Shown here: positions 43,306 through 51,138 of the stretch, in pieces
Layout of the letters: every line of letters begins with the position of its first letter
How positions within the stretch are numbered: the stretch's first letter is position 1
DNA from: Pseudosulfitobacter koreensis
GTDB taxonomy: Bacteria > Pseudomonadota > Alphaproteobacteria > Rhodobacterales > Rhodobacteraceae
Length of the DNA stretch: 64,000 bases
Assembly (NCBI RefSeq): GCF_024733015.1
Contig: NZ_JANKJG010000002.1
Coordinates: 248,001 to 312,000 of the forward strand
Direction: 5' to 3'
Notes under the pieces: model-generated
Told to the model about the DNA's origin: nothing
Databases searched by the model: none
Seen by the model: the letters and a program-made list of their open reading frames with translations, nothing else
Translations under genes and position numbers: made by a program

Positions 43306-44916
43306 TCAGCCTGCCCGGCGCCGTGCCGCCGCGCGGTCAACGGTGTCCGGCGTGACACCTTCGGCGCGCATGACGTGCTTTTGCACCTTCCCCGATGCGG
43401 TTTTGGGCAGCGTGTCCATCACCCGCAGATAGCGTGGCACCATGAAACGTGGCAAGCGCCCTGTCAGATCCTCCAGCACCGCGTCCGCGTCGATGCTGTG
43501 CCCCTCGACCGGGGTGACGCAGATCAGCACCTCGTCCTCGCCGTGTTCGCTGGGCACCGCGATGGCCGCACATTCGCGCACGTCGGGGTGCAGCAACACC
43601 TGCCCCTCAAGCGCGAAGGACGAGATGTTCTCGCCGCGCCGCCGGATCACGTCCTTTAGCCGGTCCACGAAAAAGAACCGCCCGTCCGCATCCTGCCGGA
43701 AACTGTCGCCGGTGTGAAACCAGCCGTTGCGCATCGCCTGCGCGGTTGCTTCGGGCGCGTTATGGTATCCCTTCATCAACGCCCAGGGACGCTGCGAGCG
43801 CACCACCAGCTCGCCCACCTGCCCGCGCGGCACATCGATGTCGTTCTCGTCTACGACCTTGCACTCCCACCAGTCGCGCGGGGTGCCCGCCAGCCCCTTG
43901 TCGGTGATATCGGGGCCTGCGTGCAGCGGACTGGCGACTTCGGTCATGTTATAGATGGTCCAGACCTGCGTGCCGAACCGCGCGGCAAAGGCGGGGCCGT
44001 CTTCTCCGAAGGGTACGATGAACACCTTGCGAAGCGAATGATCGCGGTCGCGGGGTGTCGCGGGGGATTTCAGCAGGAAGCTCGCCATGACGCCCAGGAG
44101 CAGGCAATAGGTGCTGCCGGTTTCGCGCACCGCGTCCCAGAAGCGGTCCGTTTTGAACTCGGCCATCATGCCGATGGGCAGGCCCCGCGCCAGCATCGCG
44201 TAGACATAAAGCGTCGATCCGCAATGAAAGATCGGCCCGCAGATCAGGCAGCGGTCATCGGCGCGCACGTCGTCGAAGGCGTCAGGGCCCATGGTGTAAA
44301 GCTGGGTATAGGACGACAGCACGCCCTTGGCCTTGCCCGTGGTGCCCGAGGTATACATGATCGCCTGCGTGTCCCACGGCGCAATGGGGCGCTGCAGGTC
44401 CGGCAGGCCCGAGTCGTCTGCGGGATCGACCAGTGCACGGCAATCCAGACCGGGCAGATCGGGGGCAGCGCCGTCTTCCGTCAGCAGCACGGTCTGCACC
44501 GCGCCCGCAGGCACATCCGCAAGGCGTGCGGCCAGTTCCGGCGCAGCGACCATGACCGCCGCGCCCGCGTCCTCAAGGATATGCGCCAGCGGATCGCCCA
44601 GAAGGGCCGTGTTCACCGGCACGTAGACCGCGCCCAGATAGTTGATCGCGAACCATGTCACCAACAGATCGGGACCGTTGCCAAGGAAGGTCAGAACCGT
44701 ATCGTCCTGCGCCACGCCGACGCTGGCCAGCAGGGCGGCACGGCAGCGCACACGGGCGCGCAATTCAGTGAAATCCCAGGTCTCGCCTTGATAGAACGTG
44801 ACGAAGGGCGCATCGGGACGCTCGGACGCATATCTGTCGATCATCGCACGCAGAACGGCGTGGTCAGGATCGAGGGCGGCGCAGGGGGCGTTATCGGCTT
44901 GCGTGGTGTTTGTCAC
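43306..44916 (-). CDS. Acyl-CoA ligase (AMP-forming), CaiC-like
   Basis: A 536-residue adenylate-forming ligase. Core motifs are IMYTSGTTGKAKGVLSSY, the YNMTEVASP region, GWFHTGDSFRQDADGRFFFVDRLKD and the C-terminal lysine in LPKTASGKVQKH. The sequence is closest in style to CaiC/crotonobetaine- and ATP-dependent acyl-CoA synthetases, but the substrate cannot be read. The GTG start at 44916 has AAAGGGAGA 7-10 bases upstream. It heads a unit with the TetR gene; an operator lies in its promoter. Confidence 0.87.
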   Translation of the reverse strand: MTNTTQADNAPCAALDPDHAVLRAMIDRYASERPDAPFVTFYQGETWDFTELRARVRCRAALLASVGVAQDDTVLTFLGNGPDLLVTWFAINYLGAVYVPVNTALLGDPLAHILEDAGAAVMVAAPELAARLADVPAGAVQTVLLTEDGAAPDLPGLDCRALVDPADDSGLPDLQRPIAPWDTQAIMYTSGTTGKAKGVLSSYTQLYTMGPDAFDDVRADDRCLICGPIFHCGSTLYVYAMLARGLPIGMMAEFKTDRFWDAVRETGSTYCLLLGVMASFLLKSPATPRDRDHSLRKVFIVPFGEDGPAFAARFGTQVWTIYNMTEVASPLHAGPDITDKGLAGTPRDWWECKVVDENDIDVPRGQVGELVVRSQRPWALMKGYHNAPEATAQAMRNGWFHTGDSFRQDADGRFFFVDRLKDVIRRRGENISSFALEGQVLLHPDVRECAAIAVPSEHGEDEVLICVTPVEGHSIDADAVLEDLTGRLPRFMVPRYLRVMDTLPKTASGKVQKHVMRAEGVTPDTVDRAAARRRAG

Positions 44917-44936
44917 GGTGGTCTCTCCCTTTGCAA

Positions 44937-44956
44937 AACATACTGACGGGAATGTT
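44937..44956 (-). promoter_or_regulatory. TetR-type operator 3 (acyl-CoA ligase-tetR unit)
   Basis: AACATAC (44937-44943), spacer TGACGG, GAATGTT (44950-44956): the same repeat as operators 1 and 2, with one mismatch. It lies 20 bases before the GTG start, so the TetR probably controls its own unit. Confidence 0.6.
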
Positions 44957-45021
44957 GCGCAGCGTCCAGATGGCGCAAGCGAGAGAAAGCAAAGAGCGTG
45001 GGGTCACATTTTCAGCACGGA

Positions 45022-45951
45022 TCAGTTCCGCAAGCACGCGGCCAGCGCGGTGGCCAGTCCGCGCAACAGATCACCATAAAGCGCAGGGCCGGGGTCCAGC
45101 GTGGCCCCCAGTGGATCGGCGACACCCATCCGCGCGGCCCCCACGGCATCGGCCAGGCCGGAGTCGAGCTGCGGCTCGGACAGCACGCAGGTGGCACCAG
45201 CGGTCTGGATCACCTCGCGGATCTGGGCGGCGCCCACCAGGTCCGGGTCCTGCCCATCCCCACCGCTCAGCGCGGCGATTGCGGGCATGTGAAAGCTGCG
45301 CTCGAAATACTGGAACGCATCGTGGCTGACCACGAAGGGCCGACTGCGCACAGGCTCAAGGATCGCGTTGACCTCGCTGGTCAGCCCCGCCAGTGCCGCG
45401 GCACCGTCGCGGGCGTTCTCCTCGTAGGTCAGGGCATTGTCGGGGTCGAGCGCGCCCAGAACCACCGCGATTTCCAGCATCCACAAGGCGGCGTTTTCGG
45501 GCGCGAGCCAAGCGTGCGGATCAATGTTGCCGGCTGTCGCGTCCGGCAGGGCCGCATCGGTGCCGACCTCCTCAACCCCATCGCCCGGATCGCGACCGTG
45601 AAAGCCTGCACCCTCGCGCACCTTCAGCTTCAGCATCTGTGGCGCGTCCATCAGAACCAGTTGCGACGCATCGCTCGCCAGCACGTCCAGCGGCGCGTCC
45701 AGCCAAGGTGTAAGGGCGGGGCCAACCCAGATCACCGCATCGGCCTGCGACAGGCTGCGCATCTGCAACGGCTGCAACGCATAACCGTGGGGCGACGCCC
45801 CCGGCGGCACGATCAGTTCGGGCGCGCCGACGCCCTGCATGACCTGCGCCACCAGCGCGTGCACCGGTGCGATATCGACCGCCACCTGCGGCGCTTGCGC
45901 CCCTGCGGCGGTTGCGCCGAACACCAGCGCCAAAGCTGTCTTGGGGATCAT
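45022..45951 (-). CDS. znuA: Zinc ABC importer substrate-binding protein (ZnuA-like)
   Basis: A 309-residue cluster A-I metal-binding protein with a signal peptide (1-18, ending AGA-QA). Metal ligands appear as the His in DIAPVHALV, the His in PGASPHGYAL, the His in NIDPHAWLAPENA region and the acid in the C-terminal SEPQLDSG segment. A short loop with a single His (GFHGRDPGD) replaces the long His/Asp-rich loop of E. coli ZnuA. It scavenges zinc in the periplasm. No znuB, znuC or zur lies next to it, so it must partner with a distant transporter or be an accessory copy. Confidence 0.85.
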   Translation of the reverse strand: MIPKTALALVFGATAAGAQAPQVAVDIAPVHALVAQVMQGVGAPELIVPPGASPHGYALQPLQMRSLSQADAVIWVGPALTPWLDAPLDVLASDASQLVLMDAPQMLKLKVREGAGFHGRDPGDGVEEVGTDAALPDATAGNIDPHAWLAPENAALWMLEIAVVLGALDPDNALTYEENARDGAAALAGLTSEVNAILEPVRSRPFVVSHDAFQYFERSFHMPAIAALSGGDGQDPDLVGAAQIREVIQTAGATCVLSEPQLDSGLADAVGAARMGVADPLGATLDPGPALYGDLLRGLATALAACLRN

Positions 45952-46057
45952 GATCGTCTCTCCGGGGCGTGGCTTGATGGGTCCTGCTAGTTCTTGCGCA
46001 AAACCCGTTCAACCCACAAAACACCGAAACGCCGTCACTGGGGCGACACCGACGGTC

Positions 46058-46453
46058 TCAGCCGATCTCGGCGGTGGCTTCGATCTCCAGCAGGGCCTCG
46101 TCCTCGACCAGCGCGTCGATCACCACCATCGTCATCGCCGGAAAGTTGCGGCCCAGCACCTCGCGGTAGGCCGCGCCCACTTCCGCCTGATGCGCCAGAT
46201 AGTCGGCCTTGTCGGTGACATACCACGTCAGGCGCACGATGTCGGCGCAGGTGCCGCCCGCCGCCTCGACCACGGTGCGGATGTTCATCAGCGCCTGCCG
46301 CATCTGGCCGATGAAATCATGCACTTCGAACACCTGATCGGCGGTCCAGCCGATCTGCCCGCCCACGTAAAGCGTGCCGGATCTGCTCAGGATGCCGTTG
46401 GCATATCCCTTGGCCGGTTTCCAGCCCTCGGGTTGAATGATGCGATGGGCCAT
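46058..46453 (-). CDS. RidA-family protein at the end of the anthranilate operon
   Basis: A 131-residue RidA-type protein starting at the ATG at 46453 (MAHRIIQPEGWKPAKGYANG) with GGAGGTGG upstream. Markers are LYVGGQIGW, the Arg-containing DIVRLTWYVTDKADY and the C-terminal MVVIDALVEDEALLEIEA. RidA enzymes hydrolyse enamines and imines to ketones and ammonia. It ends an operon whose monooxygenase/reductase should yield amino-substituted cyclohexene products. A role in deaminating such an intermediate is attractive but inferred. Confidence 0.85.
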   Translation of the reverse strand: MAHRIIQPEGWKPAKGYANGILSRSGTLYVGGQIGWTADQVFEVHDFIGQMRQALMNIRTVVEAAGGTCADIVRLTWYVTDKADYLAHQAEVGAAYREVLGRNFPAMTMVVIDALVEDEALLEIEATAEIG

Positions 46454-46482
46454 AAGCCACCTCCGTTTGTAAAAAGGGGACG

Positions 46483-47172
46483 TCAGACGCCCAGAAATTT
46501 GTCCGCAATGCCGCGGTCCAGCGTCGCCATGTCGCCGCGCCACACCGATTTGCCCCGCTCGAGGATCACCGCGCGGTCCGCGATCTGGCGCAGTTCGGCC
46601 AGCGATTTGTCGACCACTAGCAGCCCAAGACCCGTCTGGGATTTCAGCGTGCGCACGGCGGCCCATATCTCCTGGCGGACCACGGGCGCCAGCCCTTCGG
46701 TCGCCTCGTCCAGCATCAGAAGGCGCGGATTGGTCATCAGCGCGCGCCCGATTGCCAGCATCTGTTGCTCGCCGCCCGACAGCGACGCGGCAAGCTGGGT
46801 CTGACGTTCCTCCAGCCGTGGGAACAGCGCGCAGACCCGCGCCATGTCCCAATGGCCGCTGCGTGCCGCCGCAATCAGGTTTTCGCGCACCGTCAGCTTG
46901 GCGAAACAGCGCCGCCCCTCGGGCACCAGCCCCAGCCCCGCGCGCGCGGCCTTGTGCGGTGGCAGGGCGGCGATGTCGCGCCCGTCCAGCCTGACGCTGC
47001 CGGATTTGTGTTTCAGCAGGCGGCTGATTACCTTGATCGTCGAGGACTTGCCCATCCCGTTGCGCCCCATCAGCGCCACGAGCTCGCCCTCGGCCACATC
47101 CAGATCGACGCCGAACAGCGCCTGCGACGGGCCATAAGACGCCTGCACGCCTTCCAGTTCCAACAGGCTCAT
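46483..47172 (-). CDS. HAAT 3 ATPase, LivF type
   Basis: A 229-residue ABC ATPase: Walker A GRNGMGKSS, signature LSGGEQQMLAIGRAL, Walker B LLMLDEATEGLAP and VVDKSLAELRQIAD. The usual proline of DEPTEG is alanine and the usual VEQN-type switch is VDKS, so the switch glutamine is lost. The same changes occur in relatives from aromatic operons. It is coupled to the LivG-type gene by an ATGA overlap. Confidence 0.88.
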   Translation of the reverse strand: MSLLELEGVQASYGPSQALFGVDLDVAEGELVALMGRNGMGKSSTIKVISRLLKHKSGSVRLDGRDIAALPPHKAARAGLGLVPEGRRCFAKLTVRENLIAAARSGHWDMARVCALFPRLEERQTQLAASLSGGEQQMLAIGRALMTNPRLLMLDEATEGLAPVVRQEIWAAVRTLKSQTGLGLLVVDKSLAELRQIADRAVILERGKSVWRGDMATLDRGIADKFLGV

Positions 47173-47924
47173 GCCGCGTCCTCCTCGCCCAGATAGGCGG
47201 TGCGCACCTGGGGATCGGCGCGGATGTCGTCGGCGGTGCCGGTGGCGATGATCTTGCCGTAGACCAGCACGCTGATCCGATCGGCCAGCGCGAATACCGC
47301 ATCCATGTCGTGTTCAACCAGCAGGATCGGGGCCTCGCGGCGCAACCCGTCAAGGAACGAGGTCATCCGCTTCGATCCCGACGCACCGAGGCCCGCCATC
47401 GGTTCGTCCATGACGAAGGCCTTTGGTTGCAGCGTCAGCGCGACCGCGACTTCGAGCAATCGCCTTTGCCCGTGGCTCAGTTCCGCAGTGCGGGTGGCGG
47501 CGTGATCGGTCAGCCCCACGCGCTGCAATGCCGCCTGTGCCTGTTCCACCAGTTCAGCATCGCGCATCACCGGGCGCAGGAACCGCCAGGCCGATCCGGC
47601 GCGGCCCATCGCGCCAAGCACCGCGTTTTGCAGCACCGTCGCCTCCATCGCCAGTGACGAGATCTGAAACGTCCGCCCCAGCCCTGCCCGCGCGCGCGCC
47701 GGGGTGCCAAGGGCAGTCACCTCGCGCCCGTCGAACCAGATGCGCCCCGCATCCGGGGCCAGCCCGCCCGCAATCTGCTTGATCAGCGTCGATTTGCCCG
47801 CGCCGTTCGGCCCGATCAGCGCGTGGATTTCACCGGGCATAAGCGTCAGCGTCACCCCGTCGGTGGCCTGCAACGCGCCGAACGCCTTTTGCAGCCCGTC
47901 CACATGCAACATGGGTTCAGCCAT
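47169..47924 (-). CDS. HAAT 3 ATPase, LivG type
   Basis: A 251-residue ABC ATPase: Walker A GPNGAGKST, signature region LSHGQRRLLEVAVAL, Walker B FVMDEPMAGLG and LVEHDMDAVFALA. It overlaps the LivM-type gene by 8 bases and the LivF-type gene by 4. With the two permeases it forms the importer of the tryptophan/anthranilate operon. Confidence 0.9.
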   Translation of the reverse strand: MAEPMLHVDGLQKAFGALQATDGVTLTLMPGEIHALIGPNGAGKSTLIKQIAGGLAPDAGRIWFDGREVTALGTPARARAGLGRTFQISSLAMEATVLQNAVLGAMGRAGSAWRFLRPVMRDAELVEQAQAALQRVGLTDHAATRTAELSHGQRRLLEVAVALTLQPKAFVMDEPMAGLGASGSKRMTSFLDGLRREAPILLVEHDMDAVFALADRISVLVYGKIIATGTADDIRADPQVRTAYLGEEDAA

Positions 47925-48900
47925 GGGCCACCTCCCGCCCCGCGAGCGATCCGATCAGCCCGCCGCGTGCGAACAGCACCACCAGCAGCAGGATCGCCCC
48001 CACATAGATCAGCCAGAAATCCGACACCGGCGACAGCAGATGCTCCAGCAACACAAAGAGCATCGCGCCTGCTACGGGGCCGAACAGACGGCCCACGCCG
48101 CCCAGCACGATGAAGACGATGAATTCGCCCGACATCTGCCAGCTGAACATCGTCGGGCTGACGAACCGGTTGAGATCGGCAAAGAGCGCCCCTGCCAGCC
48201 CAGTCACGGCGCCTGAGATCACGAAAGCCACCAGCCGCAGCCGGAACGGCCCCAGGCCCACGGTCTCCACCCGCTCGGCGTTCTGGCGCGCGGCACTTAA
48301 GGCAAGCCCAAAGGGCGCGCGGGCCAGACGGCCCATCCACCACAGCACCGCCGACAGGATGGCAAAGACCAGCGCAAAGAACTGCATCGGGTCAAGCGTG
48401 TTCAGCCCCGGAAAATCATTGCGCACATAGATGCTCAGCCCGTCCTCGCCGCCATAGGCAGGCCAGGAGATCGCGAAATAATAGAACATCTGCCCGAAGG
48501 CGAGCGTGATCATGATGAAGTAAACGCCCGAAGTGCGCAGCGACAGCGCCCCGATGGCCAGCGCCGCCAGCGCGCTGGAGACAATCGCCACCAGCCAGAT
48601 CACCGGCATCGACTTCGTGCCTTCAAGCACGATCCAGCTGTCGATGACGGGCGTGTAGGTCTGCGCGTGATGCGCAAGAATGCCCATCGCATAGCCGCCG
48701 ATGCCAAAGAACGCTGCATGGCCAAGGCTGACCAGCCCACCGAGGCCAAGGGCAAGGTTCAGCCCGACAGCAGCCAGCGCAAAGATCGCGGCACGGGTGA
48801 TCAGCGTGATCAGGAACGGCTCGTCCAGCGCCAGCGCCAGCGCGGCGGCAACGGGCATCGCCAGATAGAGCAGCGTGTTCAGTATGGTTTCGCGTCGCAT
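47917..48900 (-). CDS. HAAT 3 permease, LivM type
   Basis: A 327-residue permease with LNLALGLGGLVSLGHAAFFG, SLRTSGVYFIMITLAFGQM and EFIVFIVLGGVGRLFGPVAG. The ATG at 48900 has GGAGGGG at good spacing; a GTG two codons earlier, overlapping the LivH-type stop, is an alternative. Part of the same long minus-strand operon. Confidence 0.9.
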   Translation of the reverse strand: MRRETILNTLLYLAMPVAAALALALDEPFLITLITRAAIFALAAVGLNLALGLGGLVSLGHAAFFGIGGYAMGILAHHAQTYTPVIDSWIVLEGTKSMPVIWLVAIVSSALAALAIGALSLRTSGVYFIMITLAFGQMFYYFAISWPAYGGEDGLSIYVRNDFPGLNTLDPMQFFALVFAILSAVLWWMGRLARAPFGLALSAARQNAERVETVGLGPFRLRLVAFVISGAVTGLAGALFADLNRFVSPTMFSWQMSGEFIVFIVLGGVGRLFGPVAGAMLFVLLEHLLSPVSDFWLIYVGAILLLVVLFARGGLIGSLAGREVAHG

Positions 48901-48902
48901 CT

Positions 48903-49820
48903 TCACGCCCCTCCGTACAGGCCGGTGGGCCGGAACAGCAGAACCAGCGCCATCAGGATATAGATCGACATCGACGCCAGCGCCGATCCGATGGTCGTGG
49001 CACTAGAGGGGTCCATGAAGAGACCAAATAGCAGCGGCAACAGCACCCCGCCCAGCGTGTCGGTCAGCCCGACCAGCAGCGCGCCCACCAGCGCGCCCTT
49101 GATCGAGCCGATGCCGCCGATCACGATGACGACGAAGGCGAGGATCAGCACAGGCTCGCCCATGCCGACCTGCACCGACTGGATCGCGCCCACCAGTGCG
49201 CCGGCAAGGCCCGCAAGCGCCGCCCCGAGGGCAAAAACGATGGTGTAAAGTCGGCTGATATCGACGCCGAGTGCTGCGATCATCTCGCGGTCGCTTTCGC
49301 CCGCGCGGATCTGGATGCCGATGCGCGTGCGCGCGATCAGCTGGAACAACCCCAAGGCGATCAGCAGGCCGATCACGATGATCAAGAGGCGGTAAGAGGG
49401 ATAGAGGATGCCGCCCGGCAATGTCACCGGCCCCGACAGCGCGGCAGGCACATCAAGGTAGAGCGGGAACGATCCGAACACCCACCGCGTGCCTTCGGAA
49501 AAGATCAGGATCAGTGCAAATGTCGCCAGAACCTGATCGAGATGGTCGCGGTCATAAAGCCTGCGGATTACCACCATTTCGATGATCATGCCCGCCGCAG
49601 CCGCAGCAGCCAGAGCCGCGCCCAATGCCAGCACGAACGATCCGGTCCACCCCGCCACAGCCGCCGCCGCGAAAGCACCGACCATGTAGAGCGAGCCGTG
49701 CGCGAGGTTGATCAGCCCCATGACCCCGAAAATCAGCGTCAGACCCGCCGCCATCAGGAACAGCGTGATCCCTGATTGCAGCCCGTTCAGGACCTGTTCG
49801 ATCAACAAAATTGGTGTCAT
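48903..49820 (-). CDS. HAAT 3 permease, LivH type
   Basis: A 305-residue permease beginning at the ATG at 49820 (MTPILLIEQVLNGLQSG). Markers are AAGLTLIFGVMGLINLAHGS and LILAFVVIVIGGIGSIKGAL. It forms the channel together with the LivM-type protein. A hairpin separates it from the binding-protein gene. Confidence 0.9.
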   Translation of the reverse strand: MTPILLIEQVLNGLQSGITLFLMAAGLTLIFGVMGLINLAHGSLYMVGAFAAAAVAGWTGSFVLALGAALAAAAAAGMIIEMVVIRRLYDRDHLDQVLATFALILIFSEGTRWVFGSFPLYLDVPAALSGPVTLPGGILYPSYRLLIIVIGLLIALGLFQLIARTRIGIQIRAGESDREMIAALGVDISRLYTIVFALGAALAGLAGALVGAIQSVQVGMGEPVLILAFVVIVIGGIGSIKGALVGALLVGLTDTLGGVLLPLLFGLFMDPSSATTIGSALASMSIYILMALVLLFRPTGLYGGA

Positions 49821-49884
49821 CTGCCACCCCTGCCCCGCGCAACGCACAGGCAAGCCCTTAAAATTAGGAATATTTTAGAAAGTC

Positions 49885-49911
49885 GGCCCTGGCAGCACAC
49901 CCGCCAGGGCC
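49885..49911 (-). terminator. Intercistronic hairpin after the binding-protein gene (HAAT 3)
   Basis: A perfect 9-bp stem GGCCCTGGC/GCCAGGGCC with a 9-base loop, 9 bases past the stop. On the minus strand it is followed by GACTTTCTAAAATATT, a weak T-rich tail. It probably reduces transcription into the permease genes or protects the upstream mRNA. Confidence 0.55.
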
Positions 49912-49919
49912 AATGGATC

Positions 49920-51062
49920 TTACATCTTGCACTCGGCGCCATAGACGTCCGAGTGATCGCTGGCCGCGACGCCGATGATCTTGTTGGTCACGACGTCACC
50001 TTCCTTGACCACTTCGCGCATGTAGATGTCCTGGATCGGGTGGTGATTGTCCGCAAAGGCGAAATCGCCGCGCACCGACTGAAAGTCGGCCTCTTTCAGG
50101 GCCGCCTGGAATGCGTCCTGATCGTTCACGTCCGCCTTGCCCATCGCCGACATCAGCAGCAGCGCCGTGTCATAGCCTTGGGCTGCGTAGAGGGACGGAA
50201 GACGGCCATATTCGTCCTGGAACGCCTGCACGAACTCGGCATTGCCGGGCACGTCCAGATCCTTGGCCCAATGCGCGGTGTTCTTGACGCCCAACGCAGC
50301 CTCGCCGATGGCGCCCAGGATGCCCTGGTCAAAGCTGAAGGCGGGGCCCATCACGTTCTTGTCGACACCGGAACCCGCCCACTGCTTCATGAACGAAATG
50401 CCCATGCCGCCCGGCAGGAAGAAATAGACCGTGTCGGCATCCGACGCGCGGATTTGCGCGATTTCAGCGGCGTAATCGGTCTGGCCGAGCTTGGTGTAGA
50501 CCTCGTTCACGATCTCGCCCTCGAAGGTGCGCTTGAACCCGGTCATGCCGTCGATGCCCGCCGGATAGTTGGGCGCCATCAGGAAGACTTTCTCGATGTC
50601 ATTGTCGTTGGCCCAGAGCCCGCCCGCCTCGTAGAAGGCATCGTTCTGCCATGCGACGTTGAAGTAGAGCGGGCTGCAGCCCTGCCCCGCCAGCGCGGAC
50701 GGCCCGGCGTTGGGCGACAGGTAGAACTTGCCCTGCGCCGTTGCCGACGGCACCACGGCCATCGCAAGGTTCGACCAGATGATGCCGGTCAGCACGTCGA
50801 CCTTTTCCGACTGGATCATCTTGTCGGCCAGCTGCACCGCGATGTCCGGCTTTTGCTGATCGTCCTCGATGACGATGTCCAGCATGTCGCTGCCCTTGGC
50901 CGCCAGCAAAAAGCCGTCGCGCACGTCGATGCCCAGGCCCGCACCGCCGCCCGACAGCGTGGTGATCATGCCGACCTTGAGCTTGCCGCCATGTCCATCG
51001 GCAAGTGCTGCCGTGCCCGCAAGCGCCATGCAGGCGGCTGCTACCAGTGATTTCATTTTCAT
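49920..51062 (-). CDS. HAAT 3 substrate-binding protein (aromatic-compound operon)
   Basis: A 380-residue periplasmic binding protein with a signal peptide (1-21, ending ALA-DG). The mature region opens with LKVGMITTLSGGGAGLG and contains VIEDDQQKPDIAVQLADKMI. This branch is typical of binding proteins for aromatic acids. The ATG at 51062 has GGGAG upstream. Because kynureninase lies directly upstream and anthranilate genes follow in the same unit, tryptophan, kynurenine, anthranilate or a related acid is the expected ligand. Confidence 0.87.
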   Translation of the reverse strand: MKMKSLVAAACMALAGTAALADGHGGKLKVGMITTLSGGGAGLGIDVRDGFLLAAKGSDMLDIVIEDDQQKPDIAVQLADKMIQSEKVDVLTGIIWSNLAMAVVPSATAQGKFYLSPNAGPSALAGQGCSPLYFNVAWQNDAFYEAGGLWANDNDIEKVFLMAPNYPAGIDGMTGFKRTFEGEIVNEVYTKLGQTDYAAEIAQIRASDADTVYFFLPGGMGISFMKQWAGSGVDKNVMGPAFSFDQGILGAIGEAALGVKNTAHWAKDLDVPGNAEFVQAFQDEYGRLPSLYAAQGYDTALLLMSAMGKADVNDQDAFQAALKEADFQSVRGDFAFADNHHPIQDIYMREVVKEGDVVTNKIIGVAASDHSDVYGAECKM

Positions 51063-51138
51063 TTTGAACGTCTCCCTTGGTGACGGGGTCATTGCGCCCC
51101 TGTTGTTTTCCTTGGTCTTTCTTGCCGGATGCCCGTTT

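Noticed and set aside
46454..47353. Apparent fusion of RidA with a long upstream segment
   Set aside because: The upstream part is an out-of-frame reading of the LivF-type ATPase gene; RidA starts at 46453 with a strong ribosome-binding site.
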